Position numbers and translations under genes: made by a program | Shown: piece after piece, positions 14,790 to 17,458 of the stretch | How positions within the stretch are numbered: position 1 is the stretch's first letter | Layout: each line of letters starts with the position of its first letter | Assembly: GCA_958421655.1 (NCBI GenBank) | Contig: CATZMG010000050.1 | Location: forward strand, 1 to 17,458 | Direction of reading: 5' to 3' | DNA from: an uncultured Collinsella sp. | GTDB taxonomy: Bacteria > Actinomycetota > Coriobacteriia > Coriobacteriales > Coriobacteriaceae | Length of the DNA: 17,458 bases | The notes under the pieces: model-generated | The model's input: only the letters and a program-made list of their open reading frames with translations | What the model was told of the DNA's origin: nothing | The model's database searches: none

Positions 14790-15024
14790 AAGTAGATCGA
14801 GCATATGAAATTTCAGTTTTTAGCGTGTAAGAGAAAGAAGATCGGCAAAGTACAACCCCAAACGCAATGACAACTTAATGAGGTAACTGCCACATGTGAG
14901 GCACCCAGGGCATTGCTGTCTCGATTTTGAGCACGATGCCTTCCGCCTTGCATGGGCCGTTCCATCCCGCCCCTGCAGCAACTGCCTCACGGGCTCATTG
15001 AAAACCGCATAGCACCCCAACGTC

Positions 15025-15060
15025 AGCACATCACCCACGGCAAGCACATCACTCACGACA
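15025..15060. repeat. Two 18-nt tandem repeats with degenerate copies after them
   Basis: The units at 15025-15042 and 15043-15060 both start AGCACATCAC and match at 16 of 18 positions. Further CACATCA/ACATCA-like pieces continue to about 15093. They lie 48-83 nt upstream of the next gene start. The stretch is open in frame with that gene and would encode a His-rich segment, but no ribosome site supports translation from further upstream. Confidence 0.5.
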
Positions 15061-15107
15061 ACCAACACATCAACAAACAGCACGAACATCAACCGATTGG
15101 AGAAGCT

Positions 15108-15998
15108 ATGACAAACCACCACGCTGAAGACGGCGATAAGAAAAGCATTCTGGATGCCCGCATTGAGCGAGCATATGCAAACGAATATGACGCCGCCTTT
15201 GCCGCCGCGACCATCAAGAACTACGCGTCGCTACCGCTCGCGACGATCTTGGCCGACCACCCTCAACTGCTGAAGCGCTGCACAAAGATCATGGGCGACC
15301 CCGACATTCGCAAGCTGACAGACCCCTATGCCCCAAAACGCGACAACGATTCGTACGTTCTTACCGTAGGCTGCCTAGCCCATATGCTTACGGCGCTCGA
15401 CACGAAACTCAAGCTCGAATGGGAACCCGACGAGCGTCATGAACTCGAAAGCAAGCGGAACACCCTGCGCACCGCACTGTTCCTTCCGTTGGACGGCCTC
15501 AAGCGCTGCAACGTCGAGCTCAATACACAGGCGCGGCAAAAGCCCGGGACCACAGGGCAGAAAACTCCAAGACCCCATGCGGCCATCGTCGACCGCAACC
15601 GATATAACCGTATGACCGCGCATTTTTCTGCCGAGGGAGCAGCCATAAGGACGCTGATCGACCTGCTGTGCCTCCTGAGCATCAACGAGCTATTTGAGGG
15701 CTATCTCGCCCTTGTTCCCGCGACGGCACCCAAGTCGGTAGCAAAGATCATCGAGACCTGCAGACGCCAGTTTGAGCGCCATCGCAATGGCAGCGAGATG
15801 AACGCCAGCATCGCGCAGTACTACGCGCCTCATTACAAAAATGACGGATGTGCCCCTGTCGAGCATCAGCTGCGGCTCGCCTACACCACGCCCGCCGCAA
15901 CGCTCTATCGCTTTGGAGCCCTTGGCGCTTGCGAGCCGCACGAACAGGCAGCCTGCCCCACAACCGAGCTCGATCTCAGGCTCGGACGAACCCTGTAG
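15108..15998 (+). CDS. Uncharacterised protein of a putative conjugative element
   Basis: The predicted protein has 296 residues that I do not recognise. It appears soluble: the only markedly hydrophobic stretch is IRTLIDLLCLLSINELFEGYLALV (180-203), which reads as a buried or amphipathic helix. The N-terminus is helical and charged (SILDARIERAYANEYDAAFAAATIKNY), and the middle is polar and proline/basic-rich (141-157). Cysteines occur at 58, 89, 134, 188, 218, 248, 275 and 283 without a clear metal-binding spacing. The frame is open back to 14952, but the ATG at 15108 has GGAG about 6 nt upstream and is chosen. It precedes the ClpP-like gene by 63 bp on the same strand, so a role in the same element is likely but unspecified. 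Confidence 0.7.
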   Translation: MTNHHAEDGDKKSILDARIERAYANEYDAAFAAATIKNYASLPLATILADHPQLLKRCTKIMGDPDIRKLTDPYAPKRDNDSYVLTVGCLAHMLTALDTKLKLEWEPDERHELESKRNTLRTALFLPLDGLKRCNVELNTQARQKPGTTGQKTPRPHAAIVDRNRYNRMTAHFSAEGAAIRTLIDLLCLLSINELFEGYLALVPATAPKSVAKIIETCRRQFERHRNGSEMNASIAQYYAPHYKNDGCAPVEHQLRLAYTTPAATLYRFGALGACEPHEQAACPTTELDLRLGRTL

Positions 15999-16061
15999 CC
16001 CGCCAGCCCCTCCGCGGGCAACAATCCTATTCCACAACACAACCAACAGAAAGGAGTCCTC

Positions 16062-16679
16062 ATGGACACCAATCATTCCCCCATCATCAGCCCCCTCACC
16101 ATGCGTGAATCCGCCCGAGGCATCACGCTCACCAGCATTTACGATGAGATGCTCGCCCGTCGCGAGCTCTCCGTCATGGGAAACATCGAAACCCCGATGG
16201 CCCACGACCTATGCCAGCAAATCCGCCTGCTCGATGCCACCGACCCCAGCCGCCCCATCACCATATTTGTCGCCAGCGCCGGCGGAAGCGTGCGATCGGG
16301 CCTTGCGATCTATGACGCCATGCGCCTCGCATCGTGCCCCATCCGCACCGTCTGCCTGGAATTCGCCGCGTCCATGGGCGCCGTGATCTTTATGGGCGGC
16401 GACGATCGCCGTATGGCGCCCCATGCAGAGCTCATGATTCACGACCCGCTGATCCCCCAGGGGGCAGGCGGCTCGGCACTTGCGCTGCAGGAAACCAGCC
16501 GGCGTCTCATGCAGACCCGCAAGACCCTCACGCAAATCCTCTCGGACCGCAGCGGCCTCACGCCCAAGCGCATCCAGTCCCTCACCGCAAAAGACACCTA
16601 CCTTTCGGCCGAGCGCGCCGTCGAGCTCGGCTTTGCCCACGAAATCCTCTCGACCACCAAGAAGGTCGCCCATGTCTAA
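16062..16679 (+). CDS. ClpP-like serine peptidase encoded with conjugation genes
   Basis: The predicted protein has 205 residues and the ClpP/crotonase fold. The catalytic triad is intact: S104 in AASMGAV, H127 in MIHDPL and D178 in KDTYLSAERAVELGF. The oxyanion-loop motif SPGG of housekeeping ClpP reads SAGG (72-75) in VASAGGSVRSGLAIYDAMR. The N-terminal tail (about 1-30) is not the usual axial-loop sequence of ClpP, so interaction with ClpX/ClpC cannot be assumed. AAAGGAG lies 6 nt before the ATG. Its last codons overlap the start of the coupling-ATPase gene by 8 nt. A phage-type head-maturation protease is less likely because no capsid genes are nearby. A role in processing a transfer protein is inference. 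Confidence 0.82.
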   Translation: MDTNHSPIISPLTMRESARGITLTSIYDEMLARRELSVMGNIETPMAHDLCQQIRLLDATDPSRPITIFVASAGGSVRSGLAIYDAMRLASCPIRTVCLEFAASMGAVIFMGGDDRRMAPHAELMIHDPLIPQGAGGSALALQETSRRLMQTRKTLTQILSDRSGLTPKRIQSLTAKDTYLSAERAVELGFAHEILSTTKKVAHV

Positions 16680-17458
16680 CCTCGCCAGCCGCCTCGCCGC
16701 ATCTAAGTCCGCATCGTCCACCATCCTCGCCAAGGATCGAACGCTTTCCTGCGACACCCGCCAAACGGGACTCAACAACAACGCACTTGTGATCGGCCCC
16801 TCGGGAGCCGGCAAGACCCGAAACGTCCTCAAGCCCAACCTGCTGCAAATGAACGCAAGCTACATCGTGCTCGACACCAAAGGCACGCTCTGTCGCGAAG
16901 TGGGACCCGTGCTGGCAGCCCACGGTTACCGCGTGCAATGTCTCAACTTCGCCGACCTCAACACCGTCCCGGCCCTTGCGCCCGGCATCGAGCGCTGCGG
17001 CTACAACCCCCTGAGGCACATTCGCCGCAAGGCGGACGGCAGGCCCAACCAGCAGGACATCCTCTCGGTGGCAAAGGCCATCTGCCCCATCGAGGACAAC
17101 AACCAGCCTTTTTGGGATCATGCGGCGGCAAACCTGCTGTCGTGTCTTATCGCCTACGTCACCGAACAGCTGCCCGCCGACGAGCAGACGATCAGCTCGG
17201 TCATCAAGCTGATCGAGCACCTGCAGGACGGTGCCACGGGTCGATTGTTTGACGACCTGATCACGACCGACCCCCAAAGCTATGCCCTCTCGCTATGGCG
17301 GCGCTACGCCATTACGCAAAATGCCGAGCGCATGCACGCGAGCATCGTCGGCATCCTTGCCGAAAAGGTCATGTGTCTGGGATTCGACGGTGCGGCACAG
17401 CTCTATCGTGAGTGCCATCAGGTGGACTTCGCTTCCATGGGACACACCCCCTGCGCCC
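16672..17458 (+). CDS. VirD4/TraG-type conjugative coupling ATPase, 5' part
   Basis: About 262 codons are present before the window ends. The protein resembles the type IV coupling proteins of Gram-positive integrative elements that select DNA for transfer. Walker A is GPSGAGKT (42-49), preceded by the family-typical LSCDTRQTGLNNNALVIG (25-42) and followed by KPNLLQMNASYIVLDTKGT (54-72). QPFWDHAAANLLSCLIAY also fits the family. Unusually, only about 20 residues precede this core, where relatives carry two N-terminal membrane helices. The ATG overlaps the protease stop (ATGTCTAA), with AAGG about 9 nt upstream; no alternative start adds a membrane segment. The Walker B and C-terminal parts lie beyond the window. 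Confidence 0.85.
   Translation, partial: MSNLASRLAASKSASSTILAKDRTLSCDTRQTGLNNNALVIGPSGAGKTRNVLKPNLLQMNASYIVLDTKGTLCREVGPVLAAHGYRVQCLNFADLNTVPALAPGIERCGYNPLRHIRRKADGRPNQQDILSVAKAICPIEDNNQPFWDHAAANLLSCLIAYVTEQLPADEQTISSVIKLIEHLQDGATGRLFDDLITTDPQSYALSLWRRYAITQNAERMHASIVGILAEKVMCLGFDGAAQLYRECHQVDFASMGHTPCA

Larger units (their letters stand above)
14333..15107. other. Gene-poor region between deoC and the conjugation genes
   Basis: About 775 bp without a convincing gene. From left to right it holds a hairpin in the deoC leader, a C8 run near 14513, a 14-bp hairpin at 14551-14584, a 12-codon minus-strand tail at 14614, a promoter-like element at 14736 followed by a terminator-like hairpin at 14773, and tandem repeats at 15025-15060. 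Open frames here lack ribosome sites and family resemblance. It probably contains the boundary between ordinary chromosome and an acquired element. Confidence 0.5.

Noticed and set aside
14952..15107. Upstream extension of the 296-residue protein to the ATG at 14952
   Set aside because: No ribosome site precedes 14952 and the added residues are a repetitive His-rich segment, whereas the ATG at 15108 has GGAG at proper spacing. Not fully excluded.
16209..16838. Minus-strand ORF opposite the ClpP-like and coupling ATPase genes
   Set aside because: The plus strand carries an intact catalytic triad and Walker A motif in two coupled frames; the minus-strand product matches nothing recognisable.

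Overview
The window looks like chromosomal DNA of a gut actinobacterium of the class Coriobacteriia, most likely Collinsella or a close relative. This is inferred from the GC-rich coding sequence, clear AGGAGG-type ribosome binding sites, and the mix of an anaerobe's sugar-scavenging genes with a TraG/VirD4-type conjugation gene. No rRNA or tRNA gene, CRISPR array, insertion sequence or transposase is visible.

Left part (1-4733). ettA, an ABC-F translation factor gene, lies on the minus strand, downstream of a two-gene unit also on the minus strand: an ArsR/SdpR-type repressor and an SdpI-like membrane protein. That unit has a good promoter overlapped by an inverted repeat that looks like the repressor's own operator. 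Divergent from it, on the plus strand, are tcdA (ct6A tRNA modification) and a TatD-family metal hydrolase gene.

Convergent gap (4734-5012). The intergenic region is framed by 32-bp inverted repeats matching at 30 of 32 positions. It resembles a small non-autonomous repeat element lying directly against the tatD stop codon.

Central part (5013-11792, all minus strand). This is an Amadori-product (fructoselysine-type) catabolic operon. In transcription order it holds a GntR/UTRA regulator, a YfcC/DcuC-superfamily permease, an Amidohydro_3-type hydrolase with altered metal-ligand positions, an FrlC-like epimerase, an FrlB-like SIS deglycase and an FrlD-like PfkB kinase. The kinase phosphorylates the imported fructosamine, the deglycase splits the 6-phosphate into glucose 6-phosphate and the amine, and the epimerase brings in the 3-epimer. 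The permease and the hydrolase are not part of the classical Escherichia coli frl set, so this is a variant operon whose real substrate may differ. Two adjacent palindromes precede the permease gene and are candidate operators.

Next (11943-14332, minus strand) come two HAD-superfamily phosphatase genes separated by an intrinsic terminator, and deoC (deoxyribose-phosphate aldolase).

Right part (14333-17458). A gap of about 775 bp contains hairpins, a strong-looking promoter followed at once by a terminator, a possible gene-tail remnant and short tandem repeats. It leads into plus-strand genes of what looks like an integrative conjugative element: an unrecognised protein, a ClpP-like serine protease with an intact catalytic triad, and the start of a VirD4/TraG-type coupling ATPase that lacks the usual N-terminal membrane anchor. 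The window cuts off inside the last gene.
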